A stretch of 64,000 bases of DNA, taken from NCBI RefSeq assembly GCF_009724245.1, contig NZ_WNNK01000007.1, positions 62,001 through 126,000 on the forward strand, read 5' to 3'. The notes under the pieces were generated by a model. The model did not search any database, had not been told where the DNA came from, and worked only from the letters and a program-made list of their open reading frames with translations. The position numbers and the translations under genes are program-made. Shown here piece after piece: positions 9,935 to 18,372 of the stretch; position 1 is the stretch's first letter, and each line of letters begins with the position of its first letter. Source of the stretch: Pseudomonas spelaei. GTDB lineage: Bacteria; Pseudomonadota; Gammaproteobacteria; Pseudomonadales; Pseudomonadaceae.

Positions 9935-10189
9935 ATGACCATCACTACCATTTCCAGCCGTGAATTCAATCAAGACACAAGCGGTGCCAAAAAAGCCGCT
10001 CGCCAAGGCCCGGTTTTTATCACTGATCGAGGCAAGCCCGCTCATGTACTGCTAAGCATTGAAGACTATCAAAAACTGACAGGTCTCAATGCCGACATCG
10101 TTGACCTGTTGGTGATGCCAGAAGCGGCAGACATCGAGTTCGAAACCGAACGCGCCGTGATCATTCATCGCCCCGTGGACCTGTCCTGA
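9935..10189 (+). CDS. Antitoxin of the Phd/YefM family
   Basis: 84-residue protein. The N-terminal half (TTISSREFNQDTSGAKKAA, then VFITDRGKPAHVLLSIEDYQKL) is the Phd/YefM DNA-binding fold. The acidic C-terminal tail would wrap the toxin's active site. Its TGA overlaps the next ATG by one base, the standard antitoxin-toxin coupling. It probably represses its own operon with the toxin through the palindrome just upstream. Confidence 0.88.
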   Translation: MTITTISSREFNQDTSGAKKAARQGPVFITDRGKPAHVLLSIEDYQKLTGLNADIVDLLVMPEAADIEFETERAVIIHRPVDLS

Positions 10190-10599
10190 TGTACCTACTC
10201 GACACCAACGTGATCTCTGAGCTCCGTAAACCCCAGGCAGACGCCAACGTCGTCGCCTGGGCCAAGAGCGTCATTGCTCCCCGCCTGTATATCTCGGCCA
10301 TTACCTTGAAGGAGCTGGAGACCGGGGTACTCCGCATGGAGCGCCGAGACCCCGCTCAAGGGAAGGTCTTGCGCACGTGGTTAAGACGCCACGTAATGCC
10401 AGCATTCGATGCCAGAATCTTGCCGGTTGATGCCGCTGTGGCACTGCGCTGCGCCAGCTTGCATGTTCCGGATCGAGCCAACGAGAGCGACGCCCTCATC
10501 GCTGCGACAGCCCTGGTTCATGGCCTGACAGTGGTCACCCGCAACACCGGAGATTTTCAGTCCAGTGGCGTTGCACTGATCAACCCATGGGACGAATGA
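10189..10599 (+). CDS. PIN-domain toxin, VapC/FitB type
   Basis: 136-residue PIN-fold ribonuclease. The acidic metal-binding residues are in place: the first Asp in YLLDTNVISELRKP, a Glu in KELETGV, and Asp in NESDALIAATALVHGL and TRNTGDF. PIN toxins of this family cleave RNA, often tRNA, when freed from the antitoxin. The pair is inserted between ccoP and ccoG, which I recall as adjacent in P. aeruginosa, suggesting acquisition by transfer. Confidence 0.9.
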   Translation: MYLLDTNVISELRKPQADANVVAWAKSVIAPRLYISAITLKELETGVLRMERRDPAQGKVLRTWLRRHVMPAFDARILPVDAAVALRCASLHVPDRANESDALIAATALVHGLTVVTRNTGDFQSSGVALINPWDE

Positions 10600-10639
10600 C
10601 CTCCCCAGCGGAAAAAACCGTCCATACTTCACAAGTCAA

Positions 10640-10653
10640 TTGACCCAGATCAC
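10640..10653 (+). promoter_or_regulatory. Possible Anr box upstream of ccoG
   Basis: TTGACCCAGATCAC matches the Anr/FNR consensus at 8 of 10 positions. A perfect palindrome ATCAATTGAT follows at 10661-10670. No good -10 sits at the class II distance, so the position would suit upstream activation if it is functional. The 206-base gap 10600-10805 otherwise shows no gene. Confidence 0.45.
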
Positions 10654-10805
10654 GTACACCATCAATTGATTTCCCCCAACGCGACCAAAGGTCGCACCCG
10701 TTCGTCGGTACTACAGGCGTATCATTACGCCACTGCAACACCTCAATTTTGACCCCGGTTGGCACGTACTGGCCGAGGCAATCTCCACTGCCGTGGGATG
10801 CAATG

Positions 10806-12221
10806 ATGAGCAACCAGATTCCGGTACATGACGTTACCCCGCCTGCCAAAAACTCGAGCAACACCGTCGATCTCTACGCGTCTCGGGAGAAAATCTACAC
10901 CCGAGCCTTTACCGGTTTATTCCGCAACTTGCGGATGCTCGGTGGCGCCGGGTTGTTCCTGCTGTACTTCGGCACGGTGTGGCTGAACTGGGGGGGGCAC
11001 CAGGCTGTGTGGTGGAACCTGCCGGAGCGCAAGTTCTTCATTTTTGGCGCGACCTTCTGGCCTCAGGACTTCATTCTGCTGTCGGGCATCCTGATTGTTT
11101 CCGCATTTGGCCTGTTCTTCATCACCGTGTACGCCGGGCGGATCTGGTGCGGTTACACCTGCCCGCAAAGCGTGTGGACCTGGATCTTCATGTGGTGCGA
11201 AAAGGTCACCGAAGGCGACCGCAACCAACGCATCAAGCTGGACAAGGCGCCGATGAGCGCCAACAAGTTCCTGCGCAAGTTCAGCAAGCACAGCCTGTGG
11301 CTGATCATCGGTTTTGTCACCGGCATGACCTTTGTCGGCTACTTCTCACCGATCCGTGAGCTGGTGTTCGACTTCTTCACCGGCCAGGCCGACGGCTGGT
11401 CGTATTTCTGGGTCGGCTTCTTCACCCTCGCCACCTACGGCAACGCCGGCTGGTTGCGCGAACAAGTGTGTATCTACATGTGCCCGTATGCGCGCTTCCA
11501 AAGCGTGATGTTCGACAAGGACACCCTGATCGTTTCCTACGACCCGCGCCGTGGCGAATCCCGTGGCCCGCGCAAGAAAGGCATCGACTACAAAGCCGAG
11601 GGCCTGGGGGATTGTATCGACTGCACCATGTGCGTGCAGGTCTGCCCGACCGGCATCGACATCCGCGATGGCTTGCAGATCGAGTGCATCGGCTGCGCCG
11701 CGTGTATCGACGCTTGCGACAACATCATGGACAAGATGGAATACCCCCGCGGGCTGATCAGCTACACCACCGAGCACAACCTTTCAGGACAGAAAACCCA
11801 TAAGCTGCGCCCACGCCTGATCGGTTACGCGCTGGTACTGCTGGCGATGATCAGCCTGTTGGTCACGGCGTTTTTCATGCGTTCGCTGGTGGGCTTTGAT
11901 GTCAGCAAAGACCGGGTGCTGTACCGCGAGAACGCCGAAGGGCGGATCGAAAACGTGTACAGCCTGAAGATCATGAACAAGGACCAGCGCGGCCACACCT
12001 ACGTGCTGGAAGCCTCGGGCCTGCCGGATCTCAAGCTGCAAGGCAAGCGCGAGATCAGCGTCGCCGCCGGGGAGATCTTCAGCATGCCGGTGGAGCTGTC
12101 GAGCGCGCCGGAGCAACTGCCGTCCAGCACCAACGAGGTGAAATTCATCCTCAAGGATGCCGATGACGACAGCGTCCACATTGAAGCCAAGAGCCGATTC
12201 ATTGGCCCACAAGTCCGTTAA
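10806..12221 (+). CDS. ccoG: cbb3 oxidase accessory protein CcoG (FixG)
   Basis: 471-residue membrane protein with polyferredoxin domains, needed for cbb3 assembly; in related bacteria CcoG is a cupric reductase feeding copper to CcoN. Several transmembrane segments in the N-terminal half (VWLNWGGH, DFILLSGILIVSAFG, LIIGFVTGMTFVGYF) precede two [4Fe-4S] motifs, CIDCTMCVQVCPTG and CIGCAACIDACDN. A further helix (about 335-355) and a C-terminal Ig-like periplasmic domain follow. GGGA at 10795-10798 suits ATG 10806 better than the in-frame ATG 10803. First gene of ccoG-H-I-S. Confidence 0.95.
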   Translation: MSNQIPVHDVTPPAKNSSNTVDLYASREKIYTRAFTGLFRNLRMLGGAGLFLLYFGTVWLNWGGHQAVWWNLPERKFFIFGATFWPQDFILLSGILIVSAFGLFFITVYAGRIWCGYTCPQSVWTWIFMWCEKVTEGDRNQRIKLDKAPMSANKFLRKFSKHSLWLIIGFVTGMTFVGYFSPIRELVFDFFTGQADGWSYFWVGFFTLATYGNAGWLREQVCIYMCPYARFQSVMFDKDTLIVSYDPRRGESRGPRKKGIDYKAEGLGDCIDCTMCVQVCPTGIDIRDGLQIECIGCAACIDACDNIMDKMEYPRGLISYTTEHNLSGQKTHKLRPRLIGYALVLLAMISLLVTAFFMRSLVGFDVSKDRVLYRENAEGRIENVYSLKIMNKDQRGHTYVLEASGLPDLKLQGKREISVAAGEIFSMPVELSSAPEQLPSSTNEVKFILKDADDDSVHIEAKSRFIGPQVR

Positions 12222-12236
12222 CAAGAGAGCAGAACA

Positions 12237-12776
12237 ATGCCCGCAGCAACTGCCGCAAGCCCTTGGTACAAGCACCTCTGGCCCTGGATCATCATTGGTA
12301 TCCTGACCTGCTCGGTGACCTTGACCTTGTCCATGGTGACCATCGCGGTGAAGAACCCGGACAACCTGGTCAACGACAACTACTACGAGGCCGGTAAAGG
12401 CATCAACCGCTCCCTCGACCGTGAGTTGCTGGCCCAGACCCTGCAATTGCGCGCCATGGTGCACCTGGACGACCTGACCGGTGAGGTCGATCTGCGCCTG
12501 ACCGGCAACAGTCAGCCCGCCACTCTTGAGCTGAACCTGATTTCGCCGACCCAGCCCGAGAAGGACCGCAAGGTCGTGTTGACACGCAGTGAAAGCGAAC
12601 AGGGTCGTTATATCGGCCAACTGTCCGACAAGGTCGAAGGCCGTCGTTTCGTGGAACTGCTGGGCGTACAAGACGACCAGACCTGGCGCATGTTTGAAGA
12701 AGAACAAGTCAGCCACGACAAGGACTTGCTGCTGGGTGATGAGCCATTGCAAGGCGCTGAAGACCTGAAAAACTGA
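12237..12776 (+). CDS. ccoH: FixH family protein CcoH
   Basis: 179-residue protein with one N-terminal transmembrane helix (about 12-38, WPWIIIGILTCSVTLTLSMV) followed by the family's NPDNLVNDNYYEAGKGIN segment and a beta-rich periplasmic domain. FixH/CcoH proteins assist late cbb3 maturation. It starts 15 bases after ccoG with AAGAGAG as ribosome-binding site. Confidence 0.93.
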   Translation: MPAATAASPWYKHLWPWIIIGILTCSVTLTLSMVTIAVKNPDNLVNDNYYEAGKGINRSLDRELLAQTLQLRAMVHLDDLTGEVDLRLTGNSQPATLELNLISPTQPEKDRKVVLTRSESEQGRYIGQLSDKVEGRRFVELLGVQDDQTWRMFEEEQVSHDKDLLLGDEPLQGAEDLKN

Positions 12777-12794
12777 ATAGCTTGCGCTTCGCGC

Positions 12795-12859
12795 ATCGCG
12801 GGCAAGCCCGCTCCCACCTTGGAACGCGGTGTCCTTGTGGGAGCGGGCTTGCCCGCGAT
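12795..12859. repeat. REPIN-like inverted repeat
   Basis: Perfect 23-base arms (ATCGCGGGCAAGCCCGCTCC... and reverse complement) around a short spacer between ccoH and ccoI, inside the apparent operon. The transcript would carry a strong hairpin here. Confidence 0.88.
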
Positions 12860-12891
12860 GAGGCCCTCCCAGCCGACACAGATCCAAAACC

Positions 12892-15342
12892 ATGACCACC
12901 CCAACCCCCTGCTACCACTGCGCTCTCCCCGTTCCGCCCGGCAGCCGGTTCGTCGCCGTGATCCTCGGCGAGCCCCGCGAGCTCTGCTGCCCGGGCTGCC
13001 AGGCGGTGGCCGAGGCGATCGTCGCCGGCGGGCTGGAAAGCTATTACCAGCACCGCAGCGAAGCCTCGGCCAACCCCGAGGCGCTGCCGGTGCAACTGGT
13101 GGACGAGCTGGCGCTGTATGACCGCGCCGACGTGCAAAAACCGTTCGTACGCCACGAAGGTGAACTGGCCGAGGCCACCCTGCTGATGGAAGGCATCAGT
13201 TGTGCCGCCTGCGGATGGCTGATCGAGAAACACCTGCGCAGCCTGCCCGCCGTGGCCGAAGCGCGACTGAACCTGTCCAACCACCGCCTGCAAGTGCGCT
13301 GGGCCGACGCGCAATTACCCCTGAGCCAAGTCCTCAGCGAGCTGCGCCATATCGGTTACGCCGCCCACCCGTATCAGGCCGACCGTGCTGCCGAACAATT
13401 GGCCAGCGAAAACCGCCTGGCCCTGCGTCAACTGGGCGTCGCCGGGTTGTTGTGGTTCCAGGCGATGATGGCAACCATGGCCACCTGGCCGGAATTCAAT
13501 ATCGATCTGAGCCCGGAGCTACACACGATCCTGCGCTGGGTCGCGCTGTTTCTCACCACCCCCATTGTGTTCTACAGCTGCGCACCGTTTTTCAAGGGCG
13601 CCCTGCGCGACCTGCGCACACGCCACCTGACCATGGATGTCTCAGTGTCCCTGGCCATCGGCGGCGCCTATCTGGCGGGTATCTGGACCGCTATCACCGG
13701 CGTAGGCGAGTTGTATTTCGATGCGGTGGGCATGTTTGCGCTGTTCCTGCTGGCCGGGCGCTACCTGGAACGTCGCGCCCGGGAACGCACCGCCGCCGCC
13801 ACTGCACAGTTGGTCAACCTGTTGCCCGCCTCGTGTCTGCGCCTGAACGCCGACGGCCAGAGCGAGCGAATCCTGCTGACCGAGCTGGCACTGGGCGACC
13901 GCGTGCTGGTGCACCCAGGCGCAATCCTGCCGGCCGACGGCCTGATCCTTGATGGTCAATCGAGCATCGACGAATCCCTGCTGACCGGCGAATACCTGCC
14001 GCAACCACGGCATGCCGGGGATGCCATTACCGCCGGCACCCTCAATGTCGAAGGTGCGCTGACCGTGGAAGTCCGGGCCTTGGGCCACGACACGCGCCTG
14101 TCGGCCATCGTGCGCCTGCTGGAGCGGGCCCAGGCGGAAAAACCGCGCCTGGCGCAGATCGCCGACCGCGCCGCTCAGTGGTTCCTGCTGTGCTCACTGA
14201 TTACCGCCGCCGTGATTGGCCTGGTGTGGTGGGAGTTGGATTCGTCGCGAGCGTTCTGGATTGTGCTGGCGATGCTGGTCGCCACGTGCCCTTGCGCCCT
14301 GTCCCTGGCCACACCGACCGCCCTGACCGCCGCCACCGGCACCCTGCACAAACTCGGCCTGCTGTTGACCCGCGGCCACGTGCTGGAAGGCCTGAACCAG
14401 ATCGATACAGTGATCTTCGACAAGACCGGCACCCTCACCGAAGGACGCCTGGCCCTGCGCGCGATTCGTCCACTGGGCGCGCTGGACAGCGATCAATGCC
14501 TGGGGTTGGCCGCTGCTCTGGAAAACCGCTCCGAACATCCAATCGCCCGCGCCTTCGGCCGCGCACCACTGGCAGCAGACGAAGTACTCAGTACCCCTGG
14601 CCTCGGGTTGGAGGGACGGGTGGGCGAACAACGCTTGCGCATTGGCCAGCCGGCGTTTGTTTGCGCGTTGAGTGGCTGCGCAATCCCGGGTGCGCCGGAC
14701 GAAGCAGGCCAATGGCTGCTGCTGGGCGACAGCCACGGCGCCCTCGCCTGGTTTGTTCTGGATGACCGCCTGCGCAGCGATGCCCCGGCGTTGCTGGCAG
14801 CCTGCAAGGCACGGGGCTGGCGCACCTTGCTGCTGTCTGGGGACAGCTCACCCATGGTCGCCAGCGTGGCGCAGGAACTGGGGATCGACGAAGCCCAGGG
14901 CGGCCTGCGCCCCGATGACAAACTGCAGGTGCTGCAACGCCTGCATCAGGAAGGCCGCAAGGTGCTGATGCTCGGCGACGGCGTCAACGATGTACCGGTA
15001 CTGGCCGCCGCCGATATCAGTGTGGCCATGGGCTCGGCCACTGACCTTGCGAAAACCAGCGCCGATGCGGTGCTGCTGTCCAACCGCCTGGACGCCCTGG
15101 TGCAAGCCTTTACCCTAGCGCGGCGTACCCGCCGGGTAATCATTGAGAACCTGCTGTGGGCCGGGCTGTACAATGGCCTGATGTTGCCGTTCGCCGCCCT
15201 CGGCTGGATCACCCCCATCTGGGCCGCGATCGGCATGTCCCTCAGTTCGTTGACCGTGGTGCTCAACGCCTTGCGCCTGACTCGCCTGCCGAGCACGCAC
15301 ACGGCCAGCCCCACCCTCGTAACCCGTCCGCTGCCGGCCTGA
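12892..15342 (+). CDS. ccoI: Copper-translocating P-type ATPase CcoI (FixI)
   Basis: 816-residue inner-membrane pump that exports copper for cbb3 assembly. The N-terminus has a Cys-rich metal-binding region (CYHCALPV, CCPGC) and a heavy-metal domain with GISCAACGW (CxxC). The core shows the phosphatase motif LLTGEYLP (TGE), the intramembrane CPC in ATCPCALSLATP, the phosphorylation site DKTGTLTEG and the hinge GDGVNDVPV. Length and order fit CcoI/FixI rather than the shorter CopA type. It follows ccoH after a REPIN and precedes ccoS by about 20 bases. Confidence 0.95.
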   Translation: MTTPTPCYHCALPVPPGSRFVAVILGEPRELCCPGCQAVAEAIVAGGLESYYQHRSEASANPEALPVQLVDELALYDRADVQKPFVRHEGELAEATLLMEGISCAACGWLIEKHLRSLPAVAEARLNLSNHRLQVRWADAQLPLSQVLSELRHIGYAAHPYQADRAAEQLASENRLALRQLGVAGLLWFQAMMATMATWPEFNIDLSPELHTILRWVALFLTTPIVFYSCAPFFKGALRDLRTRHLTMDVSVSLAIGGAYLAGIWTAITGVGELYFDAVGMFALFLLAGRYLERRARERTAAATAQLVNLLPASCLRLNADGQSERILLTELALGDRVLVHPGAILPADGLILDGQSSIDESLLTGEYLPQPRHAGDAITAGTLNVEGALTVEVRALGHDTRLSAIVRLLERAQAEKPRLAQIADRAAQWFLLCSLITAAVIGLVWWELDSSRAFWIVLAMLVATCPCALSLATPTALTAATGTLHKLGLLLTRGHVLEGLNQIDTVIFDKTGTLTEGRLALRAIRPLGALDSDQCLGLAAALENRSEHPIARAFGRAPLAADEVLSTPGLGLEGRVGEQRLRIGQPAFVCALSGCAIPGAPDEAGQWLLLGDSHGALAWFVLDDRLRSDAPALLAACKARGWRTLLLSGDSSPMVASVAQELGIDEAQGGLRPDDKLQVLQRLHQEGRKVLMLGDGVNDVPVLAAADISVAMGSATDLAKTSADAVLLSNRLDALVQAFTLARRTRRVIIENLLWAGLYNGLMLPFAALGWITPIWAAIGMSLSSLTVVLNALRLTRLPSTHTASPTLVTRPLPA

Positions 15343-15364
15343 GCCGCGTGGGCATGGAGTGCAG

Positions 15365-15583
15365 ATGCCAGCTCTTTACGTGATGATTCCGGCAGCGCTG
15401 TTGATCGTGGCCATCGCCATTTATATCTTCTTCTGGGCGGTGGACAGCGGCCAGTACGACGACCTCGACGGCCCGGCCCACAGTGTGCTGTTCGACGATC
15501 AGGACCCCAATCACTTGGCAGCGGTCGACGAAGCCAACGGGCCTGATCAACCTTCAAAACCCAAAGACCCACCCCATGCTTGA
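15365..15583 (+). CDS. ccoS: cbb3 oxidase assembly protein CcoS
   Basis: 72-residue single-pass protein: helix at about 5-25 (MIPAALLIVAIAIYIFFWAV) followed by SGQYDDLDGPAHSVLFDDQ, the CcoS signature. CcoS is needed for haem and copper insertion into CcoN. ATG 15365 is preceded by GGAG (15356-15359); a GTG 6 bases earlier is less likely. Its end overlaps the next gene by 8 bases. Confidence 0.93.
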   Translation: MPALYVMIPAALLIVAIAIYIFFWAVDSGQYDDLDGPAHSVLFDDQDPNHLAAVDEANGPDQPSKPKDPPHA

Positions 15584-16259
15584 GCTGGCGCCACTGCTGG
15601 TCTCGGCAGTCATTCTTGGCTTGTTGGGAGGCGGTCATTGCCTGGGGATGTGCGGCGGACTGATGGGCGCACTGACCCTGGCGATTCCCAAGGAACAACG
15701 CAGCCGGCGTTTTCGCTTGCTGCTGGCCTACAACCTGGGACGAATCCTCAGTTATGCCAGCGCCGGCCTGCTGATCGGCCTGGCAGGCTGGGCCGTGGCC
15801 AACAGCCCGGCAGCGATGTTCATGCGCATCCTTGCAGGTCTGTTGTTGATTGCCATGGGCCTGTACCTGGCTGGCTGGTGGAGCGGCCTGACCCGAATCG
15901 AAAGCCTCGGTCGCGGCCTGTGGCGCCATATCCAGCCCATTGCCAACCGTTTACTGCCGGTGTCCAGCCTGCCCCGGGCGTTACTGCTGGGCGCGCTCTG
16001 GGGCTGGTTGCCGTGCGGGCTGGTCTACAGCACCTTGCTCTGGGCCGCCAGCCAAGGTAATGCACTGGACAGCGCATTGCTGATGCTCGCGTTCGGCCTT
16101 GGCACCTGGCCGGTGTTGCTGGCTACCGGGCTCGCGGCTGAGCGCGTCACTGCGCTGTTGCGCAAACGCAGTGTGCGAATGACCGGCGGCCTGCTGGTGA
16201 TGCTGTTCGGTCTCTGGACCTTGCCCGGGCCCCACCAGCATTGGCTAATGGGCCACTGA
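15576..16259 (+). CDS. TauE/SafE-like membrane protein of the cco-hemN region
   Basis: 227-residue membrane protein with about six hydrophobic segments. The N-terminus has GGGHCLGMCGGLMGAL, with a His and two Cys that could bind metal, as in proteins annotated sulfite exporter TauE/SafE or the UrtT-related group near cbb3 genes. It overlaps ccoS by 8 bases, so it belongs to the ccoGHIS transcript. A role in metal or sulfur handling for oxidase assembly is an inference. Confidence 0.82.
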   Translation: MLELAPLLVSAVILGLLGGGHCLGMCGGLMGALTLAIPKEQRSRRFRLLLAYNLGRILSYASAGLLIGLAGWAVANSPAAMFMRILAGLLLIAMGLYLAGWWSGLTRIESLGRGLWRHIQPIANRLLPVSSLPRALLLGALWGWLPCGLVYSTLLWAASQGNALDSALLMLAFGLGTWPVLLATGLAAERVTALLRKRSVRMTGGLLVMLFGLWTLPGPHQHWLMGH

Positions 16260-16288
16260 GTCGCCCTGTGGCATAGCGCCGCTCCCCG

Positions 16289-16302
16289 TTGATGCAAATC
16301 AA
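16289..16302 (+). promoter_or_regulatory. Perfect Anr box of hemN
   Basis: TTGATGCAAATCAA is a perfect Anr/FNR box. A -10-like TAGACT at 16325-16330 places the start near 16337, with the box centre at -41.5, the class II position. hemN starts at 16363, giving a leader of about 26 bases with GGGGGAG as ribosome-binding site. anr itself lies 2 kb downstream. Confidence 0.88.
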
Positions 16303-16362
16303 GATGGCCCGCCGGCACTCCCCCTAGACTCGGCCCACTAGCCTATCCGGGGGAGCGCCCGC

Positions 16363-17745
16363 ATGCTCGACGCCATTCGTTGGGATACCGATCTGATTCA
16401 CCGCTACGACTTGGCGGGGCCGCGTTACACCTCGTACCCCACTGCCGTGCAATTCAACAGCCAGGTCGGCACCTTCGACCTGTTCCACGCCCTGCGCGAA
16501 AGTCGCAAGGCCGTACGGCCTCTGTCGCTGTACGTGCACGTGCCGTTCTGCGCCAATATTTGCTACTACTGCGCCTGCAACAAAGTCATCACCAAGGACC
16601 GCGGCCGCGCTCAGGCCTATCTGCAACGCCTGGAGCAGGAAATCCAGTTACTGGCCTGCCACCTGGACCCCAGCCAGAAGGTTGAGCAACTGCACTTTGG
16701 CGGTGGCACACCGACCTTTCTCAGCCATGACGAACTGCGCCAGGTGATGGCCCAATTGCGTAGGCACTTCAACCTGCTGGACGATGACTCCGGCGACTAC
16801 GGCATCGAAATCGACCCACGGGAAGCCGACTGGTCCACCATGGGCCTGCTCCGAGAGTTAGGTTTCAACCGTGTGAGCATCGGCCTGCAAGACCTGGACC
16901 CCGACGTGCAGCGGGCGGTCAATCGCCTGCAAAGCCTGGAAGAGACCCGGGCGGTAATCGACGCGGCACGTACCCTGCAATTTCGCTCTATCAACATCGA
17001 CCTGATCTACGGCTTGCCTAAGCAGACGCCGTTGAATTTCGCCCGTACGGTGGAGGAAGTGATCAGCCTGCAACCCGACCGCCTGTCGGTGTTCAACTAT
17101 GCCCACCTGCCGGAGCGTTTCATGCCCCAGCGGCGGATCAACACCGCTGACTTGCCTGCCCCGGCCGAAAAGCTGTTGATGCTGCAAACCACCATCGAGC
17201 AACTGACCAACGCCGGTTACCGCTACATCGGCATGGACCACTTCGCCCTGCCGGATGACGAACTGGCCATCGCCCAGGAAGAATTAACGCTACAGCGCAA
17301 CTTCCAGGGCTACACCACCCACGGGCATTGCGATTTGATCGGGCTTGGGGTGTCGGCCATCAGCCAGATCGGTGACCTGTACTGTCAGAACAGCAGCGAC
17401 CTGAACCACTACCAGAACGCCCTCGCCGGCGCACAACTAGCCACCAGCCGTGGCCTGGTGTGCAACCCGGATGACCGGTTGCGGCGGGAAGTGATTCAAC
17501 AGTTGATCTGCAACTTCAACCTGGTATTCGAGGGGATCGAACAGGCCTTCAATATTGATTTTCGCGGCTACTTCGCAGCGCTCTGGCCGCAGCTGGAAGC
17601 CATGGCCAAGGACGGCCTGATCGAACTCGACGCCCAGGGCATCCATGTCTTGCCGGCGGGACGCCTGCTGGTGCGTTCGGTGTGCATGGTGTTCGATGCC
17701 TACCTGGAACAACAGAATAGGCAGCGATTTTCACGGGTGATCTGA
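16363..17745 (+). CDS. hemN: Oxygen-independent coproporphyrinogen III oxidase
   Basis: 460-residue radical SAM enzyme of haem synthesis that oxidatively decarboxylates coproporphyrinogen III to protoporphyrinogen IX without oxygen. The [4Fe-4S]/SAM motif CxxxCxxC is in FCANICYYCACNK near residues 62-69, preceded by the HemN-type YTSYPTA. LHFGGGTPTFLS and later GMDHFALPDDELA are also characteristic. Length matches true HemN rather than the shorter HemW type. The perfect Anr box upstream agrees with induction at low oxygen, when HemF cannot work. Confidence 0.97.
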   Translation: MLDAIRWDTDLIHRYDLAGPRYTSYPTAVQFNSQVGTFDLFHALRESRKAVRPLSLYVHVPFCANICYYCACNKVITKDRGRAQAYLQRLEQEIQLLACHLDPSQKVEQLHFGGGTPTFLSHDELRQVMAQLRRHFNLLDDDSGDYGIEIDPREADWSTMGLLRELGFNRVSIGLQDLDPDVQRAVNRLQSLEETRAVIDAARTLQFRSINIDLIYGLPKQTPLNFARTVEEVISLQPDRLSVFNYAHLPERFMPQRRINTADLPAPAEKLLMLQTTIEQLTNAGYRYIGMDHFALPDDELAIAQEELTLQRNFQGYTTHGHCDLIGLGVSAISQIGDLYCQNSSDLNHYQNALAGAQLATSRGLVCNPDDRLRREVIQQLICNFNLVFEGIEQAFNIDFRGYFAALWPQLEAMAKDGLIELDAQGIHVLPAGRLLVRSVCMVFDAYLEQQNRQRFSRVI

Positions 17746-17752
17746 AGGTCGG

Positions 17753-18217
17753 TTACTTCATCGCGAGACTGGCGGTCTTCATGGCGTCATCCGAGCTCAT
17801 GTCTTTCATGGCTTTGAGCAGGGATGCCTGGGCCGCCGTCAAGCCCGCCTGCAACGTACTAATGGCCGACTGCAAACTGCCGAGCCTGGCTTGGGCCTGT
17901 TCAGGGCTGAGGTTCTTGTCAGCCATCACTGCGGCCATCTCCGCCTGTTTCTCGGCAATCTGCTGTTTGATCTGGCGAATCAGCTTGAGCAACTGCTTAA
18001 CGTTATCGGCCAGCCCGCTGTCGTCGATATCATTGTTGGAAGCATTCTCCGCCGCCGCCGCTTTCATGGCCGCACCGGAAATAGTGACAGCCACACCAGG
18101 CTTGGACTCAGCAGCAACAGGAACAACCGAGTTGTCGTCCTCGGCATTCACCTTCTTCGGCTCAGGTACTGTAGGAATAACCGTGTGTGCTGCAAGATTG
18201 GTACTGAAGGAAAGCAT
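17753..18217 (-). CDS. Hypothetical coiled-coil protein, FlxA-like
   Basis: 154-residue protein of unknown function. The first half is low-complexity and polar; the second (about 70-150) is a strongly predicted coiled coil (LLKLIRQIKQQIAEKQAEMAAVM, then ARLGSLQSAISTLQAGLTAAQ), resembling FlxA-like proteins. There is no signal peptide or cysteine. AGGAGG sits 8 bases before ATG 18217. It is convergent with hemN, whose stop lies 7 bases away, and divergent from anr. A hypothetical gene occupies the same place in P. aeruginosa as I recall it. Confidence 0.75.
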   Translation of the reverse strand: MLSFSTNLAAHTVIPTVPEPKKVNAEDDNSVVPVAAESKPGVAVTISGAAMKAAAAENASNNDIDDSGLADNVKQLLKLIRQIKQQIAEKQAEMAAVMADKNLSPEQAQARLGSLQSAISTLQAGLTAAQASLLKAMKDMSSDDAMKTASLAMK

Positions 18218-18372
18218 GGCTTGAGCCTCCTGGCTCGTGGGTCAATACCAGTTCATCGGCGGCTGTTGAACATTCTTTATACCCCGACCGGCTTCTTGTA
18301 CACGCTGGCCTGACCCGCCCCCAGTGCGGTACCCTTACGTCTTATGTGTGATTTCCCACAAGGATTTAAGAA

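Noticed and set aside
12795..12859. REPIN as a transcription terminator splitting ccoH from ccoI
   Set aside because: The stem is strong but lacks a T run, and the gene order is that of one operon; listed as a repeat only.
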